Notes: a model not told the origin generated them from the sequence alone. 64,000 bases of DNA from Paenibacillus aceris (GCF_017874035.1 NZ_JAGGKV010000008.1:62001-126000), one strand, 5' to 3'; positions 44,971 through 55,051 are shown, counted from the stretch's first letter. Numbers and translations are program-made.

Positions 44971-46353
44971 ATGGCAGACAGCATTCAATCCAACAAAGGC
45001 GGCCATTTTGGGCTTATAGCTGCTATAGCTTTAGGTACACTGCTCAACCCTCTAAACACGACCATGATTTCCGTCGCCTTTTCCAGGCTGCAGGAAGAGT
45101 TTCAAGTCACGTACGCCTCGATTTCTTGGCTCATTGCAACCTACTATGTGGCTAGTGCTGTTGCACAACCTGTAATGGGAAAGATAGGCGATTTATTCGG
45201 TCGCAAAAAAATTTTCATGCTTGGTCTCGCCCTCATCACCGTCTCATCCATGCTCGCGCCCTTATCGCCAAGCTTCGGCTGGCTAATCGCTTTTCGTGTC
45301 ATTCAAGCGATCGGCAGCTCCGCCTTGTTCCCGACCGGCATGGGCATCATCCGTTCGATTATCACGACGAATCAAGCGAGAGCACTTAGTATTATGTCCG
45401 TGTTCTCCTCGACTTCAGCAGCTCTAGGACCATCGCTCGGAGGATTTCTAATCCAATACAGTGACTGGCCGTCTATTTTCCTCATCAATTTTCCGTTTAT
45501 AGCCGGCTCTTTCGTGCTCTCTCTTCGACTGATGCCTAAGGATGCACCACGGAAGCACAGAGGTGCGGGGGCTTTGGACTTTACGGGCATCATCTTTTTT
45601 ACTGCACTCATCTTTAGTTGGCTGTTCTTTTTCCTATCGTTCAAGTCTGGTGTCAATTGGTTATTGCTCCTACTTAGTCTGGTGCTCAGCGTAAGCTTTT
45701 ATTTGTATGAAGCAAAGCGGAAACAGCCATTTATCGATGTGCTGTTTCTTAAGCGAAATGTCAATGTTTGTTTCGTGTATGTTCAATTCATATTAGTCAA
45801 TATTGTGTTTTACTCCATCATGTTTGGTATTCCTTCATATTTGCAGCAGGTACGGCATTATAGCGGGCAAGAAGTGGGCTTGATAATGCTGTCCATATCA
45901 GGCTTCGGTATCCTGGTTACTCCAATTGTAGGCAGATGGATTGACCGTTCCGGCTCGCGAGCTCCTCTGTTGGTCGGTACGCTGTTCGTTGTGGCTGGAA
46001 CCTCTTTATTGTTAACCGTTCACGATAACTCTACAGCGGTTTGGATCTTTGCCTGTTTATCTGTGCTTGGTATCAGTAACGGGTTTCAGAATCTCGGGCT
46101 GCAAACAGCCCTTTATACTTACGTCACACCGACGGAAACTGGCATTGCCTCAGGGATGTTCATGACTTCGCGCTTTATGGGAACGATTCTATCCTCAAGC
46201 TTGCTCGGGACCGTGTTCAGCAATCAAATCACGACCGAACACTTTCACAGCTTGATTATCGGCTGTGTTGCAATCAGTGTGCTGATGCTTTTACTATCCC
46301 TTCGCATGTTTGTTAAAGCGAGAAGCGGTGCGGGGCAAGTCCAGTCACAATAG
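44971..46353 (+). CDS. MFS transporter, DHA2-type drug exporter
   Basis: A 460-residue inner-membrane transporter with about 12-14 hydrophobic helices. Motif A reads GKIGDLFGRKK after helix 2 and a motif C-like ALGPSLGGFL lies in helix 5, both typical of proton-driven antiporters. LNPLNTTMISVA at the start matches DHA2 (QacA/EmrB-type) proteins. It probably exports lipophilic or cationic compounds; the substrate is unknown. AAAGGAG precedes the ATG. The upstream promoter, dyad and hairpin suggest inducible expression. It is monocistronic. Confidence 0.92.
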   Translation: MADSIQSNKGGHFGLIAAIALGTLLNPLNTTMISVAFSRLQEEFQVTYASISWLIATYYVASAVAQPVMGKIGDLFGRKKIFMLGLALITVSSMLAPLSPSFGWLIAFRVIQAIGSSALFPTGMGIIRSIITTNQARALSIMSVFSSTSAALGPSLGGFLIQYSDWPSIFLINFPFIAGSFVLSLRLMPKDAPRKHRGAGALDFTGIIFFTALIFSWLFFFLSFKSGVNWLLLLLSLVLSVSFYLYEAKRKQPFIDVLFLKRNVNVCFVYVQFILVNIVFYSIMFGIPSYLQQVRHYSGQEVGLIMLSISGFGILVTPIVGRWIDRSGSRAPLLVGTLFVVAGTSLLLTVHDNSTAVWIFACLSVLGISNGFQNLGLQTALYTYVTPTETGIASGMFMTSRFMGTILSSSLLGTVFSNQITTEHFHSLIIGCVAISVLMLLLSLRMFVKARSGAGQVQSQ

Positions 46354-46362
46354 CGAAAAGCG

Positions 46363-46404
46363 AAAAAAGGAGCTGCACGCGTACGCGTGGCAAGCTCCTT
46401 TTTT
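46363..46404. terminator. Terminator of the MFS gene
   Basis: Stem AAAAAAGGAGCT / AGCTCCTTTTTT with an inner ACGCG/CGCGT pair; symmetric, so it can also stop leftward transcripts from 46455. Confidence 0.9.
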
Positions 46405-46454
46405 ATCGTTCGTACAAATGAAATAAATTCACAAGTGATGCCATTGAATATCGA

Positions 46455-46982
46455 TTAATTAATATATGTATTCTTCACTCGTTTTGAATTTATAAAATAC
46501 GGTATCCATATTAAACAAGTAACCAAAGACTTAACAATATTTCTACCTTGTTCACCCATAAAATCATGAGTTGCCATTTCCTCAATGGAGTTTGTAATAA
46601 AATAATAGCCGATATTAACCGCAAAGTTAATAATATAAAAATTTATTACCATATATTTCAATAGCTTCTTCTTTTTGAAGACAAGATATCCAAGGAACAT
46701 TGGAAAAACTACATAAATTATATTTATAACAGTTTCAAAAATGATAGCAAACGAATATTTCCAATTTTCATCGTACATTTGAGATATAAGTCCATCTTGG
46801 TAAATTGGCAGTATAGAATCTATTAAATAATATAAAGAAGTCCCGAAGGTTAACAAAAAGCCTAAAGCTACAAAGTAAAGCCAGCCACCAAACCCATAAG
46901 GTTTAGCTTTTTCCTCTATGGGAGGCATTATTTCAGCAGTGTTATCCCCTTTTATTGCTAAATCATTTTCTGTAATTGTCAT
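46455..46982 (-). CDS. DUF2569-like membrane protein
   Basis: A 175-residue protein with a charged N-terminal tail and four membrane helices (about 33-53, 75-97, 105-125, 145-163). The segment GFGGWLYFVALGF and the C-terminal WIPYFINSKRVKNTY follow the DUF2569 pattern. Its function is unknown. GGGTGA precedes the ATG. It is a single gene between the MFS terminator and a leftward large membrane protein. Confidence 0.75.
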   Translation of the reverse strand: MTITENDLAIKGDNTAEIMPPIEEKAKPYGFGGWLYFVALGFLLTFGTSLYYLIDSILPIYQDGLISQMYDENWKYSFAIIFETVINIIYVVFPMFLGYLVFKKKKLLKYMVINFYIINFAVNIGYYFITNSIEEMATHDFMGEQGRNIVKSLVTCLIWIPYFINSKRVKNTYIN

Positions 46983-47072
46983 GAGTCACCCATTTATTTT
47001 CTCCATCGGCTGGAGGATTTTCTGATACGAAAATTTTGGGAAGCGATGAAATTCAATTCCGACTCATATCAT

Positions 47073-48941
47073 CTAGTCCAATACATTTAAGGACAACAGC
47101 TTGCCGTCGTTCTTAGATTCCGTGTACGTAATAGGCAGCATTCCGTCAGGGAATGGTACTTCGAATCGGTAAACACCGACTTTTTCATCGCTTTTGTCCA
47201 ATAACTCTTTGCTTTCATAACTACCTTGAACGCCAGCCTTTGTCAACAAATCCAGGGTCATCTGCAAGCTTGCACCTTTGTACCTATCATGCAGGTTGTT
47301 TGTCCACGTCCGTTCATCCCAATCGGGAGCTTTCACGCTTACGCCGGCGTGCCGCATCGTCTCCAGCAGACTAATGACCATTCGCCCGTCTCCTTCTTGC
47401 AGGGCGCAAGCAAGCGCTAGATAAGCGCGGTTAATTGTCGCAATGTCATTCGGTTTATTTTTGGCGGCCAGCAAATCTAACAAATTCTCCGTACTCTGCT
47501 CTGCGGTGAACCAATAAGCGTGAAAATCCATAGGATTCATCTGGCTTGTTCCAGGGATTAGAAACCGCCCGTCATCCGAAACGCGGAATACTTGTGCGAT
47601 CCCAAAGCGCGCTGGGTATTGCATTGCAAATATATGACTACCGTCTCCACTCACCATGATTTGAATGGATAGTGGCTCACGCATCCGCTCCCCTCCCTGC
47701 AGGATCGAGGCAGAGCCCCTCATACTGGAGTAGTAGAAACTGCCGTTACTGGCTGTCTCCCGGACAAGTCGATACATCAATCGGCTCTTGCGCATGATCG
47801 GCTTCACGTCGATTTGAGTTGAATTCCCATTTACAGTACGTATTTCCTCATTCACCTGCCAAGTAATGTCGGCTATCCCTCGTAGTTCGTCGGGCTTTTG
47901 ATCGCCGGACAAGTCCGGAAGACTGATGGCAATGCTGTAATCGCTTGTCTGCCATTCGTAAGCTGTATACTTCTGGCTTGACGCATAGAAAACGTCGGAG
48001 AAATTCGTAGTGTAAGAGATACCGTCAAACTGCTTTTTACTCCTCATTTCAAATGCACTTAAGTGCTTTCCTGAAACTGCAAAAATACCAGCCGCGATTA
48101 GCAACGGCACGAGGAGCACAATCGTTGCGTTTACCATTCTACGAGGGCGAATCTCCCCTAATGTCTGATCCTGAGGATGATCCTGAACCTGTTCTCCGTC
48201 CAGTAATAATTTCGCTGCTAACTTCCTCATAAGTTCGCCAATCAGCAAGGTTCCAATACACGCGTATGCGAATAACGGTACTGCGTATCCCCAAGGAGGT
48301 GTCAGTGATCGGAATAGGCTGATAACAAGCGTGCAAAGCATAGCAAGCAGTGCAAGCGGCAGCATTGTACCGAAATAGCGCCGAAACATGCGTGGCGCCT
48401 TCGCCAATGCATCACTAAAGGTGATATTTTGCAGGACAGTCAGATATGGCGTAAGCGAGTAAAACAGTAAAGCAATCATTAATACGAGCCCAACCGGAGA
48501 AAAAGCCGCAGCGAGGAAGACAATGAACGTGCCTATTACGCTTTGAAAGATAGACCACGCTGCCATATCGCCGAAATACCTGCGTCCACACGTGACCAGA
48601 GGTACTATCTTACGGTTCAGAACCCAACTTTTCAGACCGCCGAGGTACATGCCACGGACAAAGCTCTGCAAGCCGATTATAGTTGCCGATACCAAAAATG
48701 CCGTGATTCCCCATGCCTGTGCTCCTGACTGAAGATACGTGTATGGGATTTTCAGGTCCGAAAGTGAAGGCATATACAATGGAATGGTTGCATTAAAACC
48801 GACAGTCTGTACGGCTGAACCAGTTGCCTGTGACTGAAAATAAGGAAAAATGGAAAATCCAAAATAAACGCCAAGTCCGGCTACAGCCGTAATAAGTACT
48901 TCAAACATTATCACCAAAACAATCAATCGAGTATAGGCCAT
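47073..48941 (-). CDS. Large hypothetical membrane protein
   Basis: A 622-residue protein of no recognised family. The N-terminal half (to about residue 300) has roughly seven hydrophobic segments, and one near residues 275-295 precedes a large soluble region (about 310-622). The soluble part has repeated beta-rich blocks and a final helical segment ending in GMLPITYTES. The second ATG (48941) is preferred, with AAGGAGG five bases upstream. It seems to be transcribed alone; the following gene is DUF2569-like, so a membrane-stress or transport role is only a guess. Confidence 0.7.
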   Translation of the reverse strand: MAYTRLIVLVIMFEVLITAVAGLGVYFGFSIFPYFQSQATGSAVQTVGFNATIPLYMPSLSDLKIPYTYLQSGAQAWGITAFLVSATIIGLQSFVRGMYLGGLKSWVLNRKIVPLVTCGRRYFGDMAAWSIFQSVIGTFIVFLAAAFSPVGLVLMIALLFYSLTPYLTVLQNITFSDALAKAPRMFRRYFGTMLPLALLAMLCTLVISLFRSLTPPWGYAVPLFAYACIGTLLIGELMRKLAAKLLLDGEQVQDHPQDQTLGEIRPRRMVNATIVLLVPLLIAAGIFAVSGKHLSAFEMRSKKQFDGISYTTNFSDVFYASSQKYTAYEWQTSDYSIAISLPDLSGDQKPDELRGIADITWQVNEEIRTVNGNSTQIDVKPIMRKSRLMYRLVRETASNGSFYYSSMRGSASILQGGERMREPLSIQIMVSGDGSHIFAMQYPARFGIAQVFRVSDDGRFLIPGTSQMNPMDFHAYWFTAEQSTENLLDLLAAKNKPNDIATINRAYLALACALQEGDGRMVISLLETMRHAGVSVKAPDWDERTWTNNLHDRYKGASLQMTLDLLTKAGVQGSYESKELLDKSDEKVGVYRFEVPFPDGMLPITYTESKNDGKLLSLNVLD

Positions 48942-49043
48942 CATTACCTCCTTGCATAATCAGCTTCCATGTCCCCGCTAGATACATCTCCCAATATTTG
49001 ACGCAATTGGCGAGTAATTGTTCCGTTTACATGCCCAATAGCA

Positions 49044-49070
49044 CAAAAGGCTGCACTCGGCAGCCTTTTG
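49044..49070 (-). terminator. Terminator of the third germination operon
   Basis: Perfect 11-bp stem CAAAAGGCTGC / GCAGCCTTTTG, 140 bases beyond the GerC stop codon at 49213; nothing else on the minus strand lies between. Confidence 0.8.
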
Positions 49071-49212
49071 TAATATATTCAACTAACGTTCATCTTATGG
49101 TAAGCTGCTCGCACCAAGGATGTTTCAGCTTCATATATTGGAAATATTTACGTAAAATTATCACACTAGTTCTGGTGTGTCAAGGTATCTCGCCTTATCA
49201 TAACTAATCAAG

Positions 49213-50316
49213 TTATGATTTCTTAAGCTCTCCGAGGTGTTGAAAATGTACTTGGACATCGATTTGGTTTAGTGACGACGAAGTAAGATCTATGTCCTGC
49301 CAGTTTTTAAACCTTTTCTTAAACATAACGTTTCTAAAATTATACACATCAGCCCCTATACGTAACCCGTCCTCGTAGGTTGAACGGATTTCTTTTATTA
49401 TTTGCTCCTCCGCTTCTTTCTCCATTTCTTGCTCTGATCGATGTTTATCTATTAGTTGAACAACGTTGCCTCTGACTTTAACAACGATATTGAAAATATG
49501 ATTTCCATCTTTTTCGATGACCGATATTTGATGTTTCGGCTTCTCAAGCGAAATTACTGCGGACTTGGTCTCGAGCGGTGTTCTTGATGTTTCTTTCGTC
49601 ATCCATCGCAGTCCGCCCAGTTGACTGTTGGCCAACCACCCTTGAAAGTTGTTTTTGCGAACTGCAAACACACCGTTTATTTTCAATTTTGGATCGGATT
49701 TCTCTTCGGTCTGCCATGAGGTTTTATCTATGGTAAGGGTAGGGATTAAAGCCGTCTCGCCAGGCTCATTGAGATTAATTTGATATTCTTGCGCCTGTAG
49801 TGGCTTGATGAACGATTTCTGCAAATAATTTTCTTCTGGTTGGCCAAGAATGGTGGTTATAGGAGACATTCGAAAAAAGGAAGGTGCCTTAAGGACTTCC
49901 TCAATCGATCCTTTTGTGCCAAATATCCATGGTGTATACCTAAATTCTCGATATCTTTTTAAATTATCGAAGTAATCGTCGCCTCCAGCTTGAATAGCAC
50001 TTTCGGTAAACAAATACGTGCGAACATGACTCCAATAAATCCTTCTTTGTACCGTATCGTAAATTTGGTTTAATGCCATAGTGAGCGTTTTCCCTCGCCC
50101 TTTGCCGACATACAGCTTCGGCCCAGCTGCTCCCCCATTCTCCGTTTTGGCTATCTGGCCAAAGGATACCGTTTGAACGTAGGCTTCATACAGGTCGTTT
50201 TTATAATCCACCCCTATCGCAGTAACGTATAGCAAATCTTGAATATTTTTATTGTCCCAGCATCCTGAAATACACATCATGCAACAAATCGATAGTAGGA
50301 TCACCGTTGGTCTCAT
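49213..50316 (-). CDS. Spore germination lipoprotein, GerC family, cluster 3
   Basis: A 367-residue C-subunit. Signal peptide with lipobox ISGC (about residue 19) followed by WDNKNIQDLLYVTAIGVDY, a longer and distinct N-terminal pattern than in clusters 1 and 2. The ATG overlaps the A-subunit stop (ATGA). A GADVYNFR segment near the C-terminus marks the last domain. It ends the third receptor operon, whose order is B-A-C. Confidence 0.93.
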   Translation of the reverse strand: MRPTVILLSICCMMCISGCWDNKNIQDLLYVTAIGVDYKNDLYEAYVQTVSFGQIAKTENGGAAGPKLYVGKGRGKTLTMALNQIYDTVQRRIYWSHVRTYLFTESAIQAGGDDYFDNLKRYREFRYTPWIFGTKGSIEEVLKAPSFFRMSPITTILGQPEENYLQKSFIKPLQAQEYQINLNEPGETALIPTLTIDKTSWQTEEKSDPKLKINGVFAVRKNNFQGWLANSQLGGLRWMTKETSRTPLETKSAVISLEKPKHQISVIEKDGNHIFNIVVKVRGNVVQLIDKHRSEQEMEKEAEEQIIKEIRSTYEDGLRIGADVYNFRNVMFKKRFKNWQDIDLTSSSLNQIDVQVHFQHLGELKKS

Positions 50317-51716
50317 TGACTTTCCCCTTGTGACGTAGAATCTGTGGGATGTAAAGCATCCGGTCGTTTGTTCTTGGATTTGAAAGGCCGATTAAATACC
50401 GCCAATACAGATGACCTAAAATTGAGTTCTGCAATCGGAGACCAGTAGGATACACCGAAGGATGTCAATGTAGAGGTGTACCCGGCTAATGAGATTAAAC
50501 CGATGAAAAATCCGTAAATACCCAAAAAAGAGGCCATCACTAGCATGTAAATTCGAATAATACTAACGCTGCCCGTTAAGGATTGATTAACCAACGTAAA
50601 GGAAGCGACAGCTGTCACCGCAGTAACCATAAGTAACGATGGCGATGCAAGACCGGAACGGATGGCAGCATCCCCAATAATGAGACCTCCTACTACCGTT
50701 ACCGTTTGTCCAACCGGTTTCGGAAGACGAATACCCGCTTCCCGAAACAACTCGAATAATCCCAAAATCAACAGGTTTTCAATAGGGGCTGAATAAGGTA
50801 TACCTGTTCGAGCAGCAGCAATGGTCGCAAGTAATGGAAAAGGAATTTGGTCAATATTAAAGCAAGTCAAAGAAATATAGAATCCAGGCAAAAACATAGC
50901 TGTCACTAAGCCTAGAAGCCGCAAAATACGTTGAAAAATTGTGTAATAGTACGAAGAATGAACATCTTCGGGAGATTTCAATTGCTCCATAATATCCGAT
51001 GGACCGATGATCACCATTGGGGATCCATCGGATATGACGACAAATCTTCCGCGCAACAGTGACTCGGCTGCAAAGTCCGGCCTTCCTATGGAATCCACTA
51101 ATGGAAAGATGGAATCGCTCGAATCACTTAAATATTCTTCCAGTTGGGCACATCCAATTACGGTGTCCACATCGATTTGTGAAATCCGGCGTCTAGCTTC
51201 CACGACAAATTCAGGGTTGATAATATCTTTGATATACAGAAGAGCTAACCGAACATTTCCTCTTTTGCCTACAATGAAGTGTTCGTATTGAAGAGAATTG
51301 GTTTTTAGTCGTTTGCGGATAAGTGCGACGTTGGTGATCACTTCCTCCGTAAATCCATCACGGGGTCCTCTAATGGATATTTCGGTGGTAGATTCTTCTG
51401 GATTGCGTTTTGGCGGGTTGGAAATATCCGCTTCATATACGCGTATCCCATTCTCATGAAAAATAAGTATGATCACGTTGCCTGAAAATACAAACTGTTC
51501 AATTTGACTGAGATTTACGTTTTCGTCTAACTGCTTCAACTCATTGTTTTGAATCATTTCTGGAATACGCGGGAGTATATTTTCATTTAACTGTTTCGTA
51601 TCCGCCATTCCCTCGCAATGAATGACCTTTATACCGCCGCGCTTTTCGATTTTCACATCGTAGCAGTCAGCGAATAACGCTCTGTAATCTTCTTCTTTTG
51701 CATGCTTAATGTTCAT
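50313..51716 (-). CDS. Spore germination protein, GerA family (subunit A), cluster 3
   Basis: A 467-residue A-subunit: soluble N-terminal half of about 270 residues, then about five membrane segments. Family boxes: SDGSPMVIIGP, GFYISLTCF, AARTGIPYSAPIENLL, RLPKPVGQTVTVVGGLIIGDAA. The start is ATG 51716 in an ATGA overlap with the GerB stop; AAGAGG lies upstream. The sequence is more like classical GerKA/GerAA proteins than are the two paralogues at 13.8 and 20 kb. Confidence 0.94.
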   Translation of the reverse strand: MNIKHAKEEDYRALFADCYDVKIEKRGGIKVIHCEGMADTKQLNENILPRIPEMIQNNELKQLDENVNLSQIEQFVFSGNVIILIFHENGIRVYEADISNPPKRNPEESTTEISIRGPRDGFTEEVITNVALIRKRLKTNSLQYEHFIVGKRGNVRLALLYIKDIINPEFVVEARRRISQIDVDTVIGCAQLEEYLSDSSDSIFPLVDSIGRPDFAAESLLRGRFVVISDGSPMVIIGPSDIMEQLKSPEDVHSSYYYTIFQRILRLLGLVTAMFLPGFYISLTCFNIDQIPFPLLATIAAARTGIPYSAPIENLLILGLFELFREAGIRLPKPVGQTVTVVGGLIIGDAAIRSGLASPSLLMVTAVTAVASFTLVNQSLTGSVSIIRIYMLVMASFLGIYGFFIGLISLAGYTSTLTSFGVSYWSPIAELNFRSSVLAVFNRPFKSKNKRPDALHPTDSTSQGESQ

Positions 51717-52795
51717 GATAAGCCTCTTTTTCTTGTTACAAGGTAGGCTAAAACAGTCCAACAGAGAATAGACAAAGAGGAAAGTGGATAATAGTAGATT
51801 TTAGTGAAAGTTAAAAAAACGCTGTCATTGATGTGAAGCTCCACACAAATAAATAAGATTGCTGTAAGTGTTACGATTGCAATTTTTTTGTGCAGTTGTT
51901 TCGAGGTTAGCAAGTCGCCGAACAAAAATAACCCCATACTAATTAGAATCGTAGTATTACTAAGCCACTGGTACATGGATAAAAAATCGAGATGCTCCAC
52001 GAAACTGCTGATACTAACAAGCCGCCATTGTGTAAATAATGGGAAGCGTTGTTTAGAAGCTTCATAGGGACCAAATGTAGTCAACAAACTTACAATCCCA
52101 TTAACAAAAACAACTGAGACAATCGATAACACGATTGTTAAATGTTTCCATTTGAATTTACCTTGAATATGAGGCGACAGCAATACTAAAAAAAACAATT
52201 CCATTCCTGCCCTGAAGGTCGTTACCGTACCTTTTAAGATGGGCTCAGCTCCCTCGCTAATTAAAGGAAGAAGAATGTCAATTTGCCTAAATTTCAAAGT
52301 AAATAAGGACATAAATAGAATCAAAATTAATAAAACGGGCAAAAGAACGGAAAAAGTAATGGCGATTGGTTTGATTCCTTTGACGGCTAGATACGAGCAT
52401 ACGATTAGTAAGGGCAATGAGATTGCCCAAATGGGTGTGAAAGGGATGATCATGGACTTCACCCACGTTACGATGTTTTTATGAACGACAAACAATTCAC
52501 AAAACAAGAATAGAGCGATCCAACATCTAACCGTCCATGCAACCCAAAAACCCATTTTATGTTCAAGTACATTGAGAAAGGATTGATTTGGGGTCAGATT
52601 GTTTACTATTCGATAAATCCAATAGGCATATAAAAAATACGCCATACACCCAAAGATGGTGCTTATAAAAGCATCACGTTTTGCATCTTCAATCAAGATG
52701 ACTACGGCTGATATTTGGGTCAAAGTAAACATAGCACTCATACATAAAAAATAACCATGAAATGGGTTGATTTTGGAATTGGAAAATGAAGACAT
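51713..52795 (-). CDS. Spore germination protein, GerB family (subunit B), cluster 3
   Basis: A 360-residue permease-like membrane protein with about ten helices, including the SNSKINPFHGYFLCMSAMF opening. ATG 52795 with AGGTGGTGAG upstream is preferred; GTG 52804/52807 are alternatives. It is the first gene of a B-A-C operon, unlike the A-B-C order of clusters 1 and 2. It should form the membrane ligand-binding core of the third germinant receptor. Confidence 0.92.
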   Translation of the reverse strand: MSSFSNSKINPFHGYFLCMSAMFTLTQISAVVILIEDAKRDAFISTIFGCMAYFLYAYWIYRIVNNLTPNQSFLNVLEHKMGFWVAWTVRCWIALFLFCELFVVHKNIVTWVKSMIIPFTPIWAISLPLLIVCSYLAVKGIKPIAITFSVLLPVLLILILFMSLFTLKFRQIDILLPLISEGAEPILKGTVTTFRAGMELFFLVLLSPHIQGKFKWKHLTIVLSIVSVVFVNGIVSLLTTFGPYEASKQRFPLFTQWRLVSISSFVEHLDFLSMYQWLSNTTILISMGLFLFGDLLTSKQLHKKIAIVTLTAILFICVELHINDSVFLTFTKIYYYPLSSLSILCWTVLAYLVTRKRGLS

Positions 52796-52888
52796 CAAAC
52801 TCACCACCTGACCATATAGTTTCCTGTAAATTTTTATTTATTCCATAAATAGGATTCTATCCGAGCGCGTTACCTAAAAAAACAAAAG

Positions 52889-52915
52889 AGGAGCACTGCA
52901 GCGAAGCAGGCTCCT
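52889..52915 (-). terminator. Terminator of the DUF4328-like gene
   Basis: Stem AGGAGC.CTGC / GCAG.GCTCCT followed on the minus strand by TCTTTTGTTTTTTT, about 70 bases beyond the stop at 52983. Confidence 0.85.
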
Positions 52916-52982
52916 TAACATTATCTATTGGACTTAACAAGTTATATGCACTTCGTACGCCTCCGTCTTTATCATTTACTCA

Positions 52983-53963
52983 TCAAACTCTAATACGTTC
53001 CGAAGCCGTCGCTGGCGCTTCTTCCATTCGGTCGAACTTCCAATATTCATCAATCTTTTTCAACGTATACCGAATTTCGTCTTCGACCCCTTCAGTAAAC
53101 TCTCGGTAGATAAAAACCTCGAAAGTATTATCATCAACATAGTGATAATCGTCAATTTTGTAATAAACTAGTTCTAACTTCTTTCTGTTTAGGCGGCTGA
53201 TCTCCTTGAACATTTCATGTGGAGTTAATTCGTGGTTAGGATTAGCATCAATGGTTGCTTCATACATATCCTTTATAAATTGCTCAGTCATTAACGGCCT
53301 ATTGATGTTGATCGTATTTAGGTTTTGCATAAAATTTGTAACAATTTGAATTAGTTTCGGATCAATGGGACTGTTCAGTTTCTCCCCATTTGCCAAATGA
53401 ACTAGAAGCATCCCTCGATAAATGTTCGTAGTTAATATAAGTACAGTGAAGAAAAAGAAAATTTCGAACGCTGCTCCCGTTATCATCAGAGAATCGCTCA
53501 CATCGTCTGCGCTTCTGCGGATCCATTTATTGATATAATTAAGGCCGAAAAATGACACGTAAAGAAAGGGAATAAGATAATAGAAACTATTTCCAAGCTT
53601 ATTATCATATCTTCTAATATATTTTCCTACGTTAGCAAATGTATCCCATAATCCCCACAAATTAATGATTGGAATCATACGGATTATAGCTCCCCACGGG
53701 GAAATCGGATAAAAATCGAAAAAACCTTTTAAGTCTCTATGTAATTGAAATAACCAAATCAAGAAAAGTATAATCTCAATATAATACACGAATAAATAAC
53801 TCATGGAAAAATAGTTATCAAGGGTGCTCAAATATTGTTCATAGAACTCGAATCCAAATAAATAAAACATACGGAAGATAGCAGAAATAACAGATATACT
53901 CAAGCTAGCCCATAAAAACAATAACAAAATACTTGCAATCGATTTGGATTTTAATACTGGCAA
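52983..53963 (-). CDS. DUF4328-like membrane protein
   Basis: A 326-residue protein with about six hydrophobic segments in its first 200 residues and a soluble C-terminal part of about 120 residues. The PISPWGAIIRMIPIINLWGLW block matches the DUF4328 signature. The C-terminal part resembles a small ligand- or protein-binding domain, and has no recognised motif. The start is TTG 53963 with AGGAGGG upstream. It lies 18 bases from the Lon-like protease gene on the same strand, so the two are likely co-transcribed. Confidence 0.72.
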   Translation of the reverse strand: MPVLKSKSIASILLLFLWASLSISVISAIFRMFYLFGFEFYEQYLSTLDNYFSMSYLFVYYIEIILFLIWLFQLHRDLKGFFDFYPISPWGAIIRMIPIINLWGLWDTFANVGKYIRRYDNKLGNSFYYLIPFLYVSFFGLNYINKWIRRSADDVSDSLMITGAAFEIFFFFTVLILTTNIYRGMLLVHLANGEKLNSPIDPKLIQIVTNFMQNLNTININRPLMTEQFIKDMYEATIDANPNHELTPHEMFKEISRLNRKKLELVYYKIDDYHYVDDNTFEVFIYREFTEGVEDEIRYTLKKIDEYWKFDRMEEAPATASERIRV

Positions 53964-53981
53964 TTGAACGCCCTCCTGATA

Positions 53982-54743
53982 TTATGGCAATTTCCTAAGA
54001 TAAGCTACCGCTTCCTCTAACGAATCGACGGGTACGATTTGAATCTTCATGTTTTTCTCCTTTTTTACTTGAAAAGCCTCTTCCTTATTGCTTAGTCCTG
54101 TTTCTGCCTTTACTATGCTTTGGGGTACGAAGAAATATTGCATGCCCTTTCGTTCAGCGGAGATTAGTTTATAACGGATACCTCCAACAGGTCCCACTTT
54201 CATAGTATCGTTAATGGTCCCAGTTCCTGCTATTTTCAACCGTCCATTCTTAGAAAAATCCTCATTTCCCCATTCCTCCGTTAATCCGATGGCAACCATC
54301 AACCCAAATGAATCTCCATAATACCTTTCAGAGTTCTTTATGATTTCATTCATTTTCCCACTAGTTGGTAGATCTTGATGTAATAAATTCGTCGATACTG
54401 CGGTAACAGCACTCTGAATCGTTTCTTTTCTTAGGCCAGCTTCATATTCCAACTCTTCTTTTTGCAAATCCACTTCCTCTTGATCAACCGTTTCAAAGGT
54501 GACGCTATTCTTTTGAAAGATCATTAACGCATATTTTTCATATAGATTTTTCGTATATCCACTTTTAACAAATGCAAAATAGACGTGCCCTTTTATCCCT
54601 AGCTGACTAACTGGTACTACATCACCAGCAGTCACAAAGTAATTGTAACTTGGAAGTACAAAAATGAAAGAAACGGTGAAAGGTATGATTAATAAAAGGA
54701 TACCCACTAAAAGTTCTTTTTTGATTCTTATGACTATTCTCAT
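53982..54743 (-). CDS. Membrane-anchored Lon-like protease domain protein
   Basis: A 253-residue protein with one N-terminal membrane helix (about 10-32) and a C-terminal Lon-type protease domain. The candidate catalytic serine is S145 in GDSFGLMVAI and the lysine is K192 in GGIRYKLISAERKG, a spacing close to that in Lon. Relatives such as YlbL/SepM also carry a PDZ domain, not seen here; residues 35-125 fill its place. It may cleave extracytoplasmic peptides. GGAGA precedes the ATG. A DUF4328-like gene follows immediately. Confidence 0.8.
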   Translation of the reverse strand: MRIVIRIKKELLVGILLLIIPFTVSFIFVLPSYNYFVTAGDVVPVSQLGIKGHVYFAFVKSGYTKNLYEKYALMIFQKNSVTFETVDQEEVDLQKEELEYEAGLRKETIQSAVTAVSTNLLHQDLPTSGKMNEIIKNSERYYGDSFGLMVAIGLTEEWGNEDFSKNGRLKIAGTGTINDTMKVGPVGGIRYKLISAERKGMQYFFVPQSIVKAETGLSNKEEAFQVKKEKNMKIQIVPVDSLEEAVAYLRKLP

Positions 54744-54867
54744 GCTAATCTCCGGTTCTCGTCATTTTTTGTAGCTACATATATATTCAATGATTTTCTA
54801 AAATGACCTTCCATTTTTTAGAAGCGAATCATAAAGTTTTGATAAAAAATTTGAATTAAAAAGAAAG

Positions 54868-54892
54868 AAACCACCAAACTCTAAGGTGGTTT
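54868..54892 (-). terminator. Terminator of the three-small-gene unit
   Basis: Perfect 8-bp stem AAACCACC / GGTGGTTT with a 9-base loop, followed on the minus strand by CTTTCTTTTT. It lies 30 bases beyond the stop of the 42-codon gene. Confidence 0.75.
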
Positions 54893-54922
54893 GCTGGCTT
54901 ATTTATGAAAACAAATAAAAGT

Positions 54923-55051
54923 CTATTGTTTAAACATAATCAATGTGTCTGGTATTCGAAACCGACAGATATAATCTTCAACTTGCCCGTACACTTCAGG
55001 AAGGTAAGGCAAAATTACATTCACATTTTCTATCAAATTCTTTGCGCTCAT
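54923..55051 (-). CDS. Small 42-residue protein
   Basis: Frame from ATG 55051 with a GGGGTGA site seven bases upstream to TAG at 54923, directly before a terminator. The product starts MSAKNLIENVNVILPYLPEV and ends RFRIPDTLIMFKQ. No family was recognised. Only 33 bases separate it from the next small gene upstream on the same strand. Confidence 0.6.
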   Translation of the reverse strand: MSAKNLIENVNVILPYLPEVYGQVEDYICRFRIPDTLIMFKQ

